Source: RGIG1934 sp964492545 (lineage in GTDB: Bacteria > Bacillota > Clostridia > Lachnospirales > Lachnospiraceae). From it: 53,922 bases of DNA. Both the position numbers and the translations under genes were made by a program. The notes below the pieces were generated by a model. That model was not told the origin of the DNA, ran no database searches, and saw nothing but the letters and a program-made list of their open reading frames with translations. Below, in pieces: positions 53,021 to 53,922 of this stretch (position 1 is the stretch's first letter; every line of letters begins with the position of its first letter). The DNA is taken from NCBI GenBank assembly GCA_964492545.1, contig CAZBKO010000002.1, positions 1 through 53,922 of the forward strand, given 5' to 3'.

Positions 53021-53440
53021 TTATACGGTCATAATAATATTCTTTTCATATTTTTCCGGAATATCATATTCCTCTGTGGAAATACTTAGAATAAATAATA
53101 TACTGAACTTTACACTTATTTTGTACATCATATCAAGATATTCTGTTAAATCATTTCCTGTCAGTTTACTTAATTCGATAAAATTATCAAAAAATATACA
53201 TTCGATATCATGATTTCCGGCAGCAATACCAGATACAAATCCAATAAACGCGTCAAAATTATGTATCGGATAATTAGATGTATTTATCAAACGTATCATA
53301 CTATCAAGCTGGTATATTAATCTGCTTCCATTGTCTAAAAAAATAATGTTACCATCTGCAGTATTAACAGCATTATTAGCCATCTCCACTATATGACGTG
53401 TTTTCCCTTTTCCCTTAGTACCTGCAATAATATGAAGCAT
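53021..53440 (-). CDS. Small P-loop protein, function unknown
   Basis: 139 aa. Walker A GTKGKGKT lies at residues 7-14, and IECIFFDNF is a plausible Walker B. The rest is unlike any family I can name. It lies 20 nt after mgsA on the same strand. No DNA-binding or sensor domain is visible. Confidence 0.75.
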   Translation of the reverse strand: MLHIIAGTKGKGKTRHIVEMANNAVNTADGNIIFLDNGSRLIYQLDSMIRLINTSNYPIHNFDAFIGFVSGIAAGNHDIECIFFDNFIELSKLTGNDLTEYLDMMYKISVKFSILFILSISTEEYDIPEKYEKNIIMTV

Positions 53441-53460
53441 TGAATCATTCCTTTCAAAAA

Positions 53461-53859
53461 TTATTGTCTGTAAATTTCACGCCACTCCATATCGCCTCTT
53501 TCAAGTGACTTTACAAGAAGCTCCGCTGTGGCTAAATTTGTTGCAAGAGGAATGTTGTGAACATCACAAAGTCTGAACAAATTATTAAAATCGGGATCAT
53601 GTGTTTTTGGTGCAAGTGGATCTCTCAAAAATATGACAAGATCTAACTGGTTGTGTTCAATCTGAGCACCAAGCTGCTGTTCTCCACCTAAATGTCCCGC
53701 GAGATATTTGTGTATGTTCAGATTAGTTACTTCTTCTATTAATCTTCCTGTAGTACCTGTTGCAAAAAGTTCATTCTTACATAAAATTCCTCTGTAAGCT
53801 ATACAGAAATTTTGCATTAATTTCTTTTTTGAATCATGAGCTATTAAACCAATATTCAA
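53461..53859 (-). CDS. mgsA: Methylglyoxal synthase
   Basis: 132 aa. Converts dihydroxyacetone phosphate to methylglyoxal. IGLIAHDSKK, GTTGRLI, GHLGGEQQLGAQI and FLRDPLAPKTHDPD carry the phosphate-binding and catalytic residues. The start codon is TTG 53859, 8 nt after AGGAAGGG. Confidence 0.95.
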   Translation of the reverse strand: MNIGLIAHDSKKKLMQNFCIAYRGILCKNELFATGTTGRLIEEVTNLNIHKYLAGHLGGEQQLGAQIEHNQLDLVIFLRDPLAPKTHDPDFNNLFRLCDVHNIPLATNLATAELLVKSLERGDMEWREIYRQ

Positions 53860-53872
53860 ACTAATACCCTTC

Positions 53873-53922
53873 CTATTCTGTCAAGCCTAAATTTATTGAT
53901 TTTGCAGGCTTTGACGTTTTTT
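53873..53922 (-). other. Possible 3' tail of an upstream gene
   Basis: One minus-strand frame is open from the window edge to TAG at 53873-53875, next to the mgsA SD. The tail is basic then neutral (KTSKPAKSINLGLTE). Too short to identify. Confidence 0.3.

Noticed and set aside
1..53922. CRISPR arrays, IS elements, rRNA genes, prophage modules
   Set aside because: No regularly spaced repeats, transposase, rRNA motif or phage structural genes were seen in the window.

Overview
The window is a gene-dense stretch of a low-GC Firmicutes chromosome, most likely a gut-type member of the Lachnospiraceae (Clostridia). Reasons: strong AGGAGG-type ribosome binding sites, frequent TTG and GTG starts, near-consensus housekeeping promoters, and several gene clusters typical of Clostridia (paired radical SAM genes with RNase G, rplU, prp, rpmA, obgE, yhbY, nadD, yqeK and rsfS; yggS, sepF, ylmH, lspA and rluD; lexA divergent from a yneA-like LysM gene). 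I see no plasmid, prophage, IS element or CRISPR array. Genus is not decidable by eye; a Lachnospira/Eubacterium eligens-like organism would fit but is only a guess.

Layout. 1-4934 (+): the end of an FtsW/RodA-type glycosyltransferase, its penicillin-binding partner, a Nudix hydrolase, a two-domain polyphosphate:AMP phosphotransferase and queH. 4935-6155 (-): a Y-family DNA polymerase. 6156-6988: a short zinc-ribbon gene, a terminator, direct repeats and a lone tRNA-Leu(CAA), which together look like an old integration scar. 6989-21655 (+): zinc-finger membrane protein, polA, coaE, a large FtsA-like ATPase, a GGDEF diguanylate cyclase, an M23 peptidase gene broken by an in-frame stop, a (p)ppGpp synthetase, rsuA-type and rluA-type pseudouridine synthases, a YgiQ-type radical SAM enzyme, an SDR and recU. 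21652-28521 (+): a histidine operon, hisZ-hisG-hisD-hisB-hisIE, with a polysaccharide deacetylase-like and a TPR gene at its end. hisD carries an internal frameshifting deletion, and hisH, hisA and full-length hisF are absent. 28586-30071 (+): an ECF sigma factor and probable membrane anti-sigma factor. 30100-38741 (+): the radical SAM, RNase G, ribosomal protein and Obg cluster, including a candidate L21 leader RNA and an L27 N-terminal extension matched to its protease Prp.

38749-40056 is the SOS locus: lexA (-) and a yneA-like division suppressor (+) share a control region with several LexA-box-like palindromes. 40057-52631 (-) holds luxS-mtnN (methyl cycle and AI-2), an orphan tyrosine recombinase, a ttcA-like tRNA thiolase, a phosphatidylethanolamine set (cytidylate kinase-like, YbhN-like membrane protein, pssA, psd), then rluD-type synthase, lspA, aroB, ylmH-like, sepF, yggS and a HlyD-like membrane protein. 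The end of the window has a DUF378 membrane protein (+), a small P-loop protein and methylglyoxal synthase (-).

Most of the sequence is ordinary core chromosome. The points deserving a second look are the broken hisD and M23 genes, the degenerate HisF-like domain fused to HisIE, the FtsA-like protein with repeated C-terminal beta-rich modules, the tRNA-Leu scar, and several structured intergenic regions. I did not find a clear new multi-gene system.
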